64,000 nucleotides of DNA. Origin: Streptomyces sp. YIM 121038 (lineage in GTDB: Bacteria; Actinomycetota; Actinomycetes; Streptomycetales; Streptomycetaceae). The translations under genes were made by a program, and so were the position numbers. Location of the stretch: NCBI RefSeq assembly GCF_006088715.1, contig NZ_CP030771.1:8430001-8494000 (forward strand), given 5' to 3'. The notes beneath the pieces are model-generated. The model worked only from the letters and a program-made list of their open reading frames with translations, searched no databases and was not told the DNA's origin. Below are positions 38,820 through 48,112 of the stretch, in pieces (positions within the stretch are counted from its first letter, which is position 1; each line of letters opens with the position of its first letter).

Positions 38820-39737
38820 ATGCGCATGGAACAGTTGGAGTACCTGGCAGCAGTCACACGGCTGGGTTCTTTACGCCGTGCCGCGGAGGAACTGCACTTG
38901 TCGCAGCCGGCGCTGAGCGAGACACTCCGCAACCTGGAGCGGGAATTGGGAGTGGAGCTCCTGGAACGCAGGCGTTCCGGGGCGAGGATCAGCGACGAAG
39001 GGCGCGAACTGCTGCCGCACATCACCGAAGTGCTCCACGCGGTCGACCGGCTGCGCCAGGCGGCCGACAGCCAGCACCAGGTCAGCCGCAGACTGCGCCT
39101 TGGCACGGTCAGCGCGGCCACGGCCACGCTCCTCGCGCCGGCCATCCGTGAGTTCGGCGCCACCCATCCCTCGACCCAGGTGGAAGTGATCGCGGATCGG
39201 CAGGACGGCATCCAGCAACACCTCACGGAGGGCAGTTTCGACCTCGGGGTGATCAGCTACCTCCGGGACGACGACCCGCCACCCGGCCTGCACACCACCG
39301 AGCTGCTGCGCGGACGCCCGGTCGTCTGCGTCCGCCGGGACAGCCCGCTGGCGGCGCTCAACGCGGTCACCGTCGCCGACCTCCTGGCCCAGCCGTTGAT
39401 CGTGATGCGGTCCGGCTACGCCATGCACCGCTACGTCCACCGGCTCCTCGGGGGCAGCGCCCCCTCCCTGTCGTACGCGACCGACGGCGCCGAGATGTGC
39501 AAGCTGATGGTGGCCGAGGGACTCGGAGCCACCGTGCTGCCCGACTACAGCGTGCTTGGCGACCCGCTGGAACGCGGCGGCACGATCACGTGCCGTCCGC
39601 TGGCGGACGACTCCACCGAGCTCCGCGTCATGATCCACCGACGCCGCGCACGCTCGGTGCCCACGGCGGAACGAGACCTGCACGCCATCCTCGTCCGTCG
39701 CGCCGCGGAACAGCGCGGGAGCCGACCCGTCGGTTGA
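38820..39737 (+). CDS. LysR-family transcriptional regulator
   Basis: 305 residues. The winged helix-turn-helix is MEQLEYLAAVTRLGSLRRAA, ELHLSQPALSETLRNLEREL, followed by LLERRRSGARISDEGRELL. The C-terminal part is a substrate-binding fold (TVSAATATLLAPAIREFGAT). GGAGG lies 9 bp before ATG 38820; ATG 38826 is an alternative. It diverges from the peptide transporter operon, the usual arrangement for a LysR regulator and its target. Confidence 0.9.
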   Translation: MRMEQLEYLAAVTRLGSLRRAAEELHLSQPALSETLRNLERELGVELLERRRSGARISDEGRELLPHITEVLHAVDRLRQAADSQHQVSRRLRLGTVSAATATLLAPAIREFGATHPSTQVEVIADRQDGIQQHLTEGSFDLGVISYLRDDDPPPGLHTTELLRGRPVVCVRRDSPLAALNAVTVADLLAQPLIVMRSGYAMHRYVHRLLGGSAPSLSYATDGAEMCKLMVAEGLGATVLPDYSVLGDPLERGGTITCRPLADDSTELRVMIHRRRARSVPTAERDLHAILVRRAAEQRGSRPVG

Positions 39738-39806
39738 GCCGCGGGGGAATGCGCGACCGGCTCTTCGGGCGCTCGCCTCCCATCGCCGCCCCATGTCTGC
39801 CGATTC

Positions 39807-39819
39807 GGGACCAAGGTCC
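39807..39819. promoter_or_regulatory. GGGACC-AA-GGTCC inverted repeat
   Basis: Inverted-repeat core very like that at 25395-25408 (central AA instead of TT). It lies 128 bp before the SPFH gene. A shared OsdR/DevR-type regulator is possible. Confidence 0.35.
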
Positions 39820-39946
39820 TCGGAAGGAGGGACGTACGGCGACAGTTGAGCACGCTGGATTCGGGCAGGAGCGGATTGGTTAACGTTCAAGAGCCATGGC
39901 GCCAAAGGGCTCTGGGAGCGCTATGGGGCGGCACTGGGAGGTTGTT

Positions 39947-41176
39947 ATGCCTTTACGGGAACCCGAAGCCAGCGAGAAACAGCCGGAATTCGGGAGAGGA
40001 AACCGCCCGGAGGAGAGGACCGGGGAAACCGGAAAGACTGCCGGTGCGGGTGACGAGGCCCCGGCGAACGGCGAGTTCGTCGTGCGGAAGTACCACGAAA
40101 CGATCCCGATGGACCTCCTCTTCCGGGACGCCGAACCGGCGAAGAGGCCACCGCCGAGGCCCAGGCACGCCGGGGCCCCCGCACCGGCCGACACCGCCAG
40201 GACCCGGAGGCGCGTGCCTCCTCCCCGGCTCGACAAGGACCTCTTCGAGCGGCGCGGGTTCGCTTGCTCCGGGTGGTGGGCGGTGCTCGTCGCGCTCCTC
40301 GCGGTGGCCGGGGCGGCCGTGCTGGTCTGGTCCGGCGGGCTCGTGCCCGTACGGCTGACCGAGCTGCTGCGGCTGCCCGAGCGGTCCCCGGACGGGCTCG
40401 GCGTCTGGCAGTGGGGCGCCGTCGGCGGCTGCGGAGTCGTCGCGCTGTGCGCCCTCGGCGGGCTCACCCGGGGCCGGGTCGGCTCCGCCCGGGTGCTGTC
40501 GCTGTTCGGCCGCTACCGGGGCACTGTCCGGCGCACCGGCCTGGTGTGGGTCAGCCCGCTGGTGCCGCGCCGCCGCGTGGATGTACGGCTGCGGCACTGG
40601 CGCAGCGAACCGATGGCGGCGGTCGACGCGCGGGGGGTGGAGCTGCGGGTCGTGGTGTTCGTGGTGTGGCGGGTCACGGACACCGCGCGGGCGCTGTTCG
40701 CCGTCGACGACCACGTGGCGTACCTGCGCGAGCAGGTCGAGGCGGTGACCGCGCGGGTCGTCTCGCAGCTGCCCGCCGATGCGTTCGGCGACCTCGGCGA
40801 CGACACCGACGCGTGGGGCGGGCTCCACGACGCCGCCGAGACCCTGCGGGACGCCGAGGCGGTCGGTGAGTCGCTCAGCCGGATCCTGGCGGCCGAGTGC
40901 CGGGCGGTCGGCATCGAGGTGTTCTCCGCACGGCCGACGCGGATCGAGTACGCGCCCGAGATCGCGGCCGCCATGCGGCGCCGGCAGATCGCCGCGATCG
41001 ACGCCCAGCACCGCGACAGCGTGATCACGTCGGTGCTCGACGCCGTCGACGACACCGTCAGCCGACTCACCCGGCGGGGCCTGGTCGCGCTCGACGACTA
41101 CGAACGCAAGGCCCTGGTCAAGGACTTGACGGTGGCCTTCTACACGGCGCGCGGCAACGCCGTGGACCCTCACTGA
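39947..41176 (+). CDS. SPFH/band-7 domain membrane protein
   Basis: 409 residues. A Pro/Arg/Glu-rich cytoplasmic N-terminus (1-100) is followed by two hydrophobic segments (WWAVLVALLAVAGAAVLVW, QWGAVGGCGVVALCALGG) and a stomatin-like domain: YRGTVRRTGLVWVSPLVPRR, VELRVVVFVVWRVTDTARAL, VGIEVFSARPTRIEYAPEIA, MRRRQIAAIDAQ. SPFH proteins assemble into membrane microdomain scaffolds. ATG 39947 follows GGGAGG by 6 bp. It stands 12 bp before a secreted NlpC/P60 peptidase, suggesting a cell-envelope role. Confidence 0.87.
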   Translation: MPLREPEASEKQPEFGRGNRPEERTGETGKTAGAGDEAPANGEFVVRKYHETIPMDLLFRDAEPAKRPPPRPRHAGAPAPADTARTRRRVPPPRLDKDLFERRGFACSGWWAVLVALLAVAGAAVLVWSGGLVPVRLTELLRLPERSPDGLGVWQWGAVGGCGVVALCALGGLTRGRVGSARVLSLFGRYRGTVRRTGLVWVSPLVPRRRVDVRLRHWRSEPMAAVDARGVELRVVVFVVWRVTDTARALFAVDDHVAYLREQVEAVTARVVSQLPADAFGDLGDDTDAWGGLHDAAETLRDAEAVGESLSRILAAECRAVGIEVFSARPTRIEYAPEIAAAMRRRQIAAIDAQHRDSVITSVLDAVDDTVSRLTRRGLVALDDYERKALVKDLTVAFYTARGNAVDPH

Positions 41177-41188
41177 AAGGAATCCTCC

Positions 41189-42088
41189 GTGCGGACACCC
41201 GAATTCACCGAGGAGACGCCCGTCGACTGCGCCTGCGCGGCCTGCGCGGCCGGCGGGGAAACGTCCTCGCTCACGCGCGCCGACCAGCGCTGCACCGTGC
41301 GCGGAGCCGTCGTGGCCGCCGTCGGCGCGGCCGTCCTGGCCGGCGCCGCCACCGGCACCGCATCGGCCGAGCCCGCCCCGAGCCACGCGGGCCGGGACGG
41401 CTCCAGGTACTGGTACAAGGACGCCACGGGCTGGTGGCGCTGGACGTCCCACTACGACACGTACGCCAAGCACGTCGCGAACTCCACCAGCCCCGGTAAC
41501 ACCCCTAAGACAGCGGGGAGTTCACGGTCCGGCCGGACCTCCTCCTCCTTCTCCGAGCCCACGTTCCGCGGCCGCGCGGGCTGGGACGCCGCCGACCGCG
41601 TGTACTGGTACCAGCGCGACGGCGGCTGGTGGTGGACCAGCCACAAGAGCAAGTACCAGCGGTACGCGGGCACCTCGGGCGGCGCTCCCTCCGGCGCTTC
41701 CCCCGGCTCCGGCACCCCCCGTCGGCACGGCACCGAGGCCGCCATCGGCTTCGCCGTGTCCCACCTCGGCGACCCCTACGTCTGGGGCGGCAACGGCCCG
41801 CACGGCTGGGACTGCTCCGGCCTGGTGATGGCCGCCTACCGCGCCGCCGGGATCTCCCTGCCCCGGGTGGCCGACGCCCAGTACCGCGCCACCACCCCGG
41901 TCTCGCGCGGCGACCTGCGCCGTGGCGACCTCGTGTTCTGGAGCAGCGACGGCAGCTCGACCGGCATCCACCACGTGGCCGTCTACCTGGGCGACGGCCG
42001 GTACCTGGAGGCCCCGCGCCCCGGCAAACAGGTCCGGATCTCGTCCTTCGACCGGTACCACCCGACCATGTACGGCCGGGTGCGTTAG
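41189..42088 (+). CDS. Secreted NlpC/P60 endopeptidase with Trp-rich repeats
   Basis: 299 residues. N-terminus with four cysteines (DCACAACAAG), then a signal-like hydrophobic segment (GAVVAAVGAAVLAGAATGTASA). Two repeats with pattern YWYK..GWWRWTSH and YWYQ..GGWWWTSH precede the catalytic domain. NlpC/P60 domain: DCSGLVMAAYRAAG (nucleophile Cys), LRRGDLVFW, and HHVAVYLG (His). It would cut peptidoglycan stem peptides. The Trp-rich repeats may bind cell wall. The start GTG 41189 follows GAAAGGAAT. Confidence 0.9.
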   Translation: MRTPEFTEETPVDCACAACAAGGETSSLTRADQRCTVRGAVVAAVGAAVLAGAATGTASAEPAPSHAGRDGSRYWYKDATGWWRWTSHYDTYAKHVANSTSPGNTPKTAGSSRSGRTSSSFSEPTFRGRAGWDAADRVYWYQRDGGWWWTSHKSKYQRYAGTSGGAPSGASPGSGTPRRHGTEAAIGFAVSHLGDPYVWGGNGPHGWDCSGLVMAAYRAAGISLPRVADAQYRATTPVSRGDLRRGDLVFWSSDGSSTGIHHVAVYLGDGRYLEAPRPGKQVRISSFDRYHPTMYGRVR

Positions 42089-42250
42089 GCCGTCTCCCGC
42101 GGATCGTCTGACCGCGGGGTGACGGGGGGAGCGGGCCGGCCCCGCCCCGGGCGGAGTTCCACACCGGGGCGAGGCCTCGGCTCTGCCAGCCGTCGCGGAC
42201 CACGTAGCGGATCTTGAGGCCACGAGCAGCCCGTGGCAGGCTCATGCCGC

Positions 42251-42856
42251 ATGATCGATGAGTTCGCGAAGGACAACCTGCACGGGAGACTGCGGCGGGA
42301 CCGCGAGGCGCTGCTGTGGAAGCTCGACGGCTTGTCCGAATACGACGTCCGCCGGCCTTTGACGGCGACCGGGACCAACCTCCTCGGCCTGGTCAAACAC
42401 GTGGCCAGCGTCGAGGCCCGGTACTTCGGCGAGGTCTTCGGGCGCCCTTCCCCGGAAGCGCTGGTGCCGTGGCAGGAGCACGACGGCAGCGATCAGTGGG
42501 CGGCCGAGGACGAGACCCGCGAACAGATCACCGGGTTCTACCGGCGCGCGTGGGCACACTCAGACGCGACGATCGACGCGCTTCCCCTTGACGCCCCCGG
42601 CCATGTGCCGTGGTGGTCGGAGCCCTGCCCCAACACGAACCTGTTCGCCGTCATGGTCCATGTCCTCGGCGAGACCAACCGGCACGCCGGGCACGCCGAC
42701 ATCCTGCGCGAGGGCCTCGACGGCCGGACCGGGATGCGCCCCGAACACGAGACGCGGATCGATGAGGAAGCCCGTGCGGCCCACTACGCGAAGGTCGAGC
42801 GGGCCGCCAGGTCGGCCGCGCCCGGCAGGGCTGCGAGGGCGCCTCATGTGACCTGA
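42251..42856 (+). CDS. DinB/DUF664-family protein
   Basis: 201 residues with the four-helix bundle of DinB-like metalloproteins. Three histidines of the metal site are visible: in GLVKHVASVEARYF, VMVHVLGETNRHAGHADI (two). The proteins include thiol-dependent S-transferases of mycothiol-using actinobacteria. ATG 42251 is chosen from the family N-terminus (MIDEFAKDNLHGRLRRDREA); ribosome site weak. Confidence 0.87.
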   Translation: MIDEFAKDNLHGRLRRDREALLWKLDGLSEYDVRRPLTATGTNLLGLVKHVASVEARYFGEVFGRPSPEALVPWQEHDGSDQWAAEDETREQITGFYRRAWAHSDATIDALPLDAPGHVPWWSEPCPNTNLFAVMVHVLGETNRHAGHADILREGLDGRTGMRPEHETRIDEEARAAHYAKVERAARSAAPGRAARAPHVT

Positions 42857-43028
42857 TGTATCGGGGGCGTATCAAGAAACGCGTACGCCCCCGCAACAGG
42901 CCCGCGTCTTCAGTGGAGCCCTGAGGGTGGCCCCCATCAGGCAAGGCCGGACGATCCGGCCGGGGCTGTTGCGGCCGTCCGTTGGGACAGGGGCCCCACG
43001 ACGAGCGCGATCGCGAAGAGGAGCAGGC

Positions 43029-44345
43029 ATGGCTGAGGGCGGGACATGGGACCGGCGTGCGCTGTTACGGGGAGCCGCCGTCCTGACCGGTGCCGCCGCG
43101 GCCGCGCCGCTGCTGGACCGGGCGGCCACGGCGCTGGCAGGCGGCGGTGACGCCGACGCGCTGTTCAAGGCCGGGAGGTTCGAGCAGGCCGGTCGCGCGT
43201 ACGAAGAGATCCTGGGAGCAGACCCGGAGAACCTGCACGCGGCCCGCCGTCGCGGCTATGTCGCGCTGCTGGCCAACCGGTTCCCCGACGCCGAGAAGTA
43301 CCTCAAGGCGGCCGTCCGGTTGGCGCCCGACGACAAGGACGCCCACCTCTTCCTGGCCGACTGCTACCTCCGGCAGGACGAACTCGCCCTGTCCGCACCC
43401 CACTGGAAAGCGGGCGGCGAAGAGGCCTACGCCACGTGGTTCGCGGCGATCCGCGGCGAGCCGTATCAGGTCCACGGCGACACCGCGCGGCTGACCTGGA
43501 AGCAGATGGACCCGAACCCGCTGGTGGAGGCCTCGGTCAACGGTGGACCGCCGAAGCCCTTCGCGTTCTACACCGGTGCCTCGAATCTGAGTCTGACCTC
43601 GACGGTGGCCAAGGAGGCCGGGCTGAGCCCCCTCGCCAGCCAGAAGATCGACTTCGAGGGCCGTTCCCTCTGGGCGCACTACGGAGTACTGGATTCCTTC
43701 CGGCTGGGCGACATCGAACTGCGGAACGTCCCCGTGGGCTGGTCGGCGACGGAGTCGGGCGGTGACGTCGACCCCCACACCGACGGGGGCGCCGGCATGA
43801 TCGGCACATGGGTCTTCGCCCACCTGCTGACCACCTTCGACTACGCGGGCCGCCAGCTGATCCTGCGCCGTCGCACCCCCGAAGCGGCCAGGAAGGCACG
43901 CGCCGCCGCCGCGCGAGCGGGCGCCGAGCCCCAGCCGCTGTGGCTGGCCGAGCAGTATCTGCACACCCGGGGCGGCGTCGCAGGCGCCGACGGCTCCCGC
44001 GCGGGCGTGGTGGGCGTGAACTTCGGCGGAAGCGGGGGCGAGAGCGCCGCGGTCGTGTTCGGGGACACGGCCGAGCAGTTGAAGATCCGCGCCGACTACG
44101 AGCGCCCGATCGGGACGTTCGCCCACAGCCACCCGGCCGTGACCTACCCCTGCTACCCGAGGGAGGTCCGCCTGGGCGACGCCACCGCCGAGGACATCTA
44201 CTGCGAGACGCACCCCCAGGCCGCGCTCGCCCCCTATGGGTTCGACGTGCGAGCGGCTTTCTTCCACAGCTTCCACAAGCCGTACCGCATGACCCTCGAC
44301 TTCACGGACATGAAGCTCTACGTCGTGCGGGGCAAGGCCACTTGA
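43029..44345 (+). CDS. Exported TPR protein with a retropepsin-like domain lacking the catalytic Asp
   Basis: 438 residues. A twin-arginine-like N-terminus (DRRALLRGAAVLTGAAAAAP) is followed by TPR repeats (about residues 38-120: ALFKAGRFEQAGRAYEEILG, YLKAAVRLAPDDKDAHLFLA). The middle has an aspartyl-protease-like fold: PFAFYTGASNLSLTSTVAKE and LDSFRLGDIELRNVPVGW. Where active retropepsins have D-T-G, this has Y-T-G (Tyr181), so proteolysis by the usual mechanism is unlikely. ATG 43029 follows GAGGAG. Function unknown; possibly a binding protein derived from a protease. Confidence 0.78.
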   Translation: MAEGGTWDRRALLRGAAVLTGAAAAAPLLDRAATALAGGGDADALFKAGRFEQAGRAYEEILGADPENLHAARRRGYVALLANRFPDAEKYLKAAVRLAPDDKDAHLFLADCYLRQDELALSAPHWKAGGEEAYATWFAAIRGEPYQVHGDTARLTWKQMDPNPLVEASVNGGPPKPFAFYTGASNLSLTSTVAKEAGLSPLASQKIDFEGRSLWAHYGVLDSFRLGDIELRNVPVGWSATESGGDVDPHTDGGAGMIGTWVFAHLLTTFDYAGRQLILRRRTPEAARKARAAAARAGAEPQPLWLAEQYLHTRGGVAGADGSRAGVVGVNFGGSGGESAAVVFGDTAEQLKIRADYERPIGTFAHSHPAVTYPCYPREVRLGDATAEDIYCETHPQAALAPYGFDVRAAFFHSFHKPYRMTLDFTDMKLYVVRGKAT

Positions 44346-44516
44346 CCATGGCGGCCGTACGGGTCCGGGGCGCCGTCCTCGCCATCACGCGTCGGCTGAA
44401 GTCAGTTGGAAATATGGACGGGCTGGCGTAGGTTGCCCTGGGGGACATTGACCACACGCGTGCGTCGGCTCCGGTCCACTCGGCCGGGCGGCGTCGCCTA
44501 CTCAACGGGAGGCCTG

Positions 44517-44699
44517 ATGCTCTTCATGGTGTCGACTTTGGTGGTACTCGCGGCAGCGATCGGGGCGTGCCTCGTCGTCCTCCGGCGTCGAGGGGGCTCC
44601 GGAGAACCCGGTGCGCTGGAGCGCGGGGCCCAGAGCCAGGGACTCGCGGGGGCGCTCGGCACGTCGAACGCCACGCGTCAGAACTCGGCCACTCCCTGA
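44517..44699 (+). CDS. 60-residue single-pass membrane protein
   Basis: ATG 44517 follows GGGAGG by 4 bp. One membrane helix (LFMVSTLVVLAAAIGACLVV) is followed by RRRGG and a short Gly/Ala/Ser/Asn-rich tail. No family recognised. Codon use is consistent with coding, and no competing gene lies on either strand. Confidence 0.55.
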   Translation: MLFMVSTLVVLAAAIGACLVVLRRRGGSGEPGALERGAQSQGLAGALGTSNATRQNSATP

Positions 44700-44828
44700 G
44701 TCCGACCGCCACCCGCACCGTCACACCGGCGACGGCCGAGCCCCACCACCTCGCGTAGGTCACCCGTAGGAACGTGCGCCATGGGCACACCTCTAGGTGA
44801 AGGATCACTGGGAGAGGGAGGGCCACGC

Positions 44829-45776
44829 ATGACAGAGCAGACGACCGGCCTACGCACCGGACGGCCGGTGTACGGGTGCATGGGGCTCGGCGGTACCTGG
44901 GACGGCGTGCCGTACACCGCCGCGGACATCGCGCACGCCGAAGCCGCCGTCGAGGCCGCGCTCGACGCCGGCATGACGGTGTTCGACCACGCCGACATCT
45001 ACCGGCGCGGCAAGGCCGAGGCGGTCTTCGGCGAGTTGCTCGACAGGGCGTCCGGGCTGCGGGAACGCATCGTCCTGCAGACCAAGTGCGGCATCCGGCA
45101 GGCGGACGGCCGGCACCCCGGCATGTACGACCTGCGGAGCGCGCACATCCTCCGGAGCGTCGAGGAGAGCCTCACCCGGCTGCGCACCGACGTGATCGAC
45201 GTCCTGCTGCTGCACCGGCCCGATCCGCTGGCCGACCCGCAGGACATCGCGAAGGCCTTCGCCTCCCTGCACGGACAGGGCCTGGTACGTCACTTCGGCG
45301 TGTCGAACATGAGCGCCGCGCAGATCACCCACCTCCAGAGCCACCTCGATGTCCCGCTGGTCGCCAACCAGTTGGAGATGAGCCTGGGCAGCCGGGACTG
45401 GGTCGAGGCGGGCGTCCTCGTGAACACCCCGGCCGCGGCCGGGAACGGCTTCCCGCACGGGACCGTCGAGTACTGCCAGGCCCGCGAGATCCAGCTCCAG
45501 GCCTGGGGCGCCCTCGCCCAGGGCCGCTACACCGGCGGCAGTGACTCACCCACCGCGCAGCTCGTCTCCGACCTGGCCGCACGCAAACGGACGACACCGG
45601 AGACGATCCTGTTGTGGTGGCTGCAACGCCACCCGGCCCGCATCGCCCCGGTCATCGGCACCAGCCGACCCGAACGCATCCGCGCCTGCCGCGACGCCGT
45701 CAGCCGCGAGCCCGAACTCACCCACGAGGAGTGGTACGACCTGTGGGTCACCGCCCGTGGCGGCCCCTTGCCCTGA
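44829..45776 (+). CDS. Aldo/keto reductase
   Basis: 315 residues of the AKR TIM barrel. The catalytic Tyr is in FDHADIYRRGKAEAVFGE, Lys in LQTKCGIR, and His in LLLHRPDP; together with Asp in FDHAD they form the tetrad. The C-terminal GTSRPERIRACRDA fits NADPH binding. It resembles YdhF-type reductases. ATG 44829 follows GGAGAGGGAGGG. Substrate unknown. Confidence 0.9.
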   Translation: MTEQTTGLRTGRPVYGCMGLGGTWDGVPYTAADIAHAEAAVEAALDAGMTVFDHADIYRRGKAEAVFGELLDRASGLRERIVLQTKCGIRQADGRHPGMYDLRSAHILRSVEESLTRLRTDVIDVLLLHRPDPLADPQDIAKAFASLHGQGLVRHFGVSNMSAAQITHLQSHLDVPLVANQLEMSLGSRDWVEAGVLVNTPAAAGNGFPHGTVEYCQAREIQLQAWGALAQGRYTGGSDSPTAQLVSDLAARKRTTPETILLWWLQRHPARIAPVIGTSRPERIRACRDAVSREPELTHEEWYDLWVTARGGPLP

Positions 45777-46234
45777 GCCTGAAGCTGGACGCTCGCCCGC
45801 CGCCCGGCCGGGGAGCGGCTTCGTGAACTGCTAATTCTTCGGGGCTTCTTCGCGGCGCCCGGGGAAGGCGGGACCGCGGCCCGCCGCGGGGAGGCGCCGC
45901 GCCACCAAGGCGATGGCCTCTTCTGCTGTGGCCGTCGGTCCCGCCTGTCCGTGTTCGGAGGGGGCCGAGGGCCTCCCTCGTCCCGGACGACAGGTTTCGG
46001 ACCCATCGGGTGGCCTGCCGCACCACGTCGGCGGCACGAATCCTCAACCGGCCCGCCCCCGCCGACCGCGTCGGCCCCCTGGAACCGGCAGGACTGCCCC
46101 GGCTCCGCCCCAACTCACCAACGTGGCTTGATTTGTTCGGTCTTCTGTGTGACCACAGAAATACATGGACGCTTCATTGATTGAAAGGCGTCCCATCGGG
46201 CACAGTTGTCTAGACCACATCGCCGTCATCTGAG
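45777..46234. other. Gap upstream of the amidohydrolase gene
   Basis: 458 bp with no recognised gene; the left 340 bp contain only overlapping low-quality frames. The right part, from about 46130, is AT-rich and promoter-like and holds an inverted repeat listed separately. Confidence 0.45.
46143..46160. promoter_or_regulatory. TTCTGTG-TGAC-CACAGAA inverted repeat
   Basis: Perfect 7-bp arms around TGAC, 75 bp before the amidohydrolase start in an AT-rich patch. A likely repressor site for a catabolic gene; which regulator family is not known. Confidence 0.55.
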
Positions 46235-47566
46235 ATGGGAATCCGCATGCCCACAAGAGACCGGCTCCACCGAATCCTGCTGCCCGCAGGGATCGCCCTC
46301 ATCGTCGGCGCCACGATCGGCGCCACCCCCTCCACCGGCGCGACGGCCGGGACGAAGGCCAGCACCCCCGAGGCGTACGACCTCGTCATCCGGGGCGGCC
46401 ACGTCATCGATCCGAAGAGCAACCTCGATGCCGTGCGCGACGTCGCCGTGAAGGACGGCAAGATCGCCAAGGTGGCCGCGAACATAGACGCCTCGGCCGC
46501 GAAGCAGACCGTCGACGCGGGCGGCAACTTCGTCACGCCGGGCCTGATCGACCTGCACGCCCACCTCTTCAACGGTCCGGAGGACGCGTACGCCAACGGC
46601 AAGAACGGCGTCGCCCCCGACGGGTTCACCTTCCGCTCCGGCGTCACCACCGCGGTGGACGCGGGATCCGCCGGCGCCTCCAACTTCGACCTCTTCAAGA
46701 AGAACACCATCGACCGGTCCAAGACCCGTGTGCTCGCCTTCCTGAACATCGTCGGCAAGGGCATGGCGGGCAACCCCGCCGAGCAGGACCTCAGCGACAT
46801 GAAGCCCGGTCCGGCCGCCGAGAAGGCCCGCCAGTACCCGGGGACCATCGTCGGCATCAAGACGGCGCACTACGAGGGACCGGAGTGGACGCCCGTCGAC
46901 AACTCCATCCAGGCGGGCAAGGACGCAGGCGTCCCGGTCCTCGTCGACTTCGGTGAGCCCCGCCCCGAGCGCCCCCTGAAGACGCTGCTCACCGAGAAGC
47001 TGCGCCCGGGCGACATCTACTCGCACGCCTACTCCGGAAACCGCGGCGAGCTGGGCCCGGACGGCAAGCTCAACCCGGCGATGCAGCAGGGCCGCGACCG
47101 CGGCGTCCTCTACGACGTCGGCCACGGCGGCGGCAGCTTCGGCTGGCGGGTCGCGGTCCCGGCGCTGAAGGAGGGGTTCACCCCCGACGCCATCTCCACC
47201 GACCTGCACATCACCAGCATGAACTCGGGCATGAAGGACATGACCAACGTGATGTCCAAGTTCCTCGCCCTCAACATGCCGCTGAAGGACGTCATCAGCG
47301 CTTCGACGTGGAAGCCCGCCCAGTCGATCAAGCGCCCCGACCTGGGGAACCTCTCGGTGGGCGCGCCCGCCGACATCGCGGTGTTCGCCCGCGAGCAGGG
47401 CAACTTCGGGTACGTGGACAGCTTCGGCTTCCGCGTGGACGGCACCCAGAAGCTGTCCACGGAGCTCACCGTCCGCGGCGGCCAGGTGGTCTGGGACCTC
47501 AACGGCAAGACCGCGAAGAAGTGGACGCCGAGCGCGAAGCCGGCGGACGGGCCGATCGGCCACTGA
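46235..47566 (+). CDS. Exported metal-dependent amidohydrolase/deacetylase
   Basis: 443 residues. The signal sequence (RILLPAGIALIVGATIGATP) suggests export. The amidohydrolase core follows: LVIRGGHVIDPKSNLDAVRD, LIDLHAHLF (first metal pair HxH), VGIKTAHYEGPEW (lysine, likely carboxylated metal bridge), SHAYSG, DVGHGGGSFGW, STDLHITSMN (Asp). The protein resembles the deacetylase/dihydroorotase-like group (imidazolonepropionase relatives). ATG 46235 or 46247 starts it. It acts perhaps on N-acyl amino acids or cyclic amides. Confidence 0.87.
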   Translation: MGIRMPTRDRLHRILLPAGIALIVGATIGATPSTGATAGTKASTPEAYDLVIRGGHVIDPKSNLDAVRDVAVKDGKIAKVAANIDASAAKQTVDAGGNFVTPGLIDLHAHLFNGPEDAYANGKNGVAPDGFTFRSGVTTAVDAGSAGASNFDLFKKNTIDRSKTRVLAFLNIVGKGMAGNPAEQDLSDMKPGPAAEKARQYPGTIVGIKTAHYEGPEWTPVDNSIQAGKDAGVPVLVDFGEPRPERPLKTLLTEKLRPGDIYSHAYSGNRGELGPDGKLNPAMQQGRDRGVLYDVGHGGGSFGWRVAVPALKEGFTPDAISTDLHITSMNSGMKDMTNVMSKFLALNMPLKDVISASTWKPAQSIKRPDLGNLSVGAPADIAVFAREQGNFGYVDSFGFRVDGTQKLSTELTVRGGQVVWDLNGKTAKKWTPSAKPADGPIGH

Positions 47567-48112
47567 GCGGCTTCCGTTCCGCACCGCCGCCCGGCGCCGG
47601 ACACCGCCCCGACGGGGTGTTCGGCACCGGGGGAGCGGGGGCGCCGCGCCGAGGTCCTTACCAGGGCTTCGGCGTCGGCGTCACCGCGTTTACGAGCCAA
47701 CGTGTGACACCCTTCCCCGCACCTGGTGCCGCATTGACCCCACAGCGCCATCGCGCTGAGAAGCTTGTGGTCCTCCGCGCTCACGGCGGCGCTGCCCGCA
47801 GCAGCCTCGGCCGAGTCCGTGGCCGGACCGGCGCCACCGCGGCCGACCCGGTCGAGGGCCCGTCCGGGGCGGCGACCCTCGTCCAGCTCGGCGACAACGG
47901 CAGCAAGGTCGTCTACCCGGACGTACCTTCCGCTGAGAGCCCGGCCCGGCCCGGCCTCCTGCGCTCCCGCTCGGGAGGCCCGGCCGGGTGCCACGTGCTA
48001 GCGTTGAGCGTTTGCAGCGTCGCTGTGTCGGAGCTCCGCTCGGTGCCCCGTGCCGGTGGCCGCGTCCCCGCCGCGCCTTCCTCGGTACGGTCCCTTCGGA
48101 GGAAGGCTCTCA
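47567..48112. other. Gap with a terminator hairpin, no intact gene
   Basis: 546 bp. The left part may be the end of amidohydrolase transcription; frames here (such as one reading SGAATLVQLGDNGSKVVYPD) look partly like protein but have no start and no family. A strong hairpin is listed separately. GGAGGAAGG at the right end is the ribosome site of the helicase. Confidence 0.45.
47945..47988. terminator. Strong GC hairpin
   Basis: CCCGGCCCGGCCTCC and GGAGGCCCGGCCGGG form a 15-bp stem with one mismatch around a 14-base loop. It is placed after a non-coding stretch and before the helicase promoter region, so it may end transcription from the left. Confidence 0.6.
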
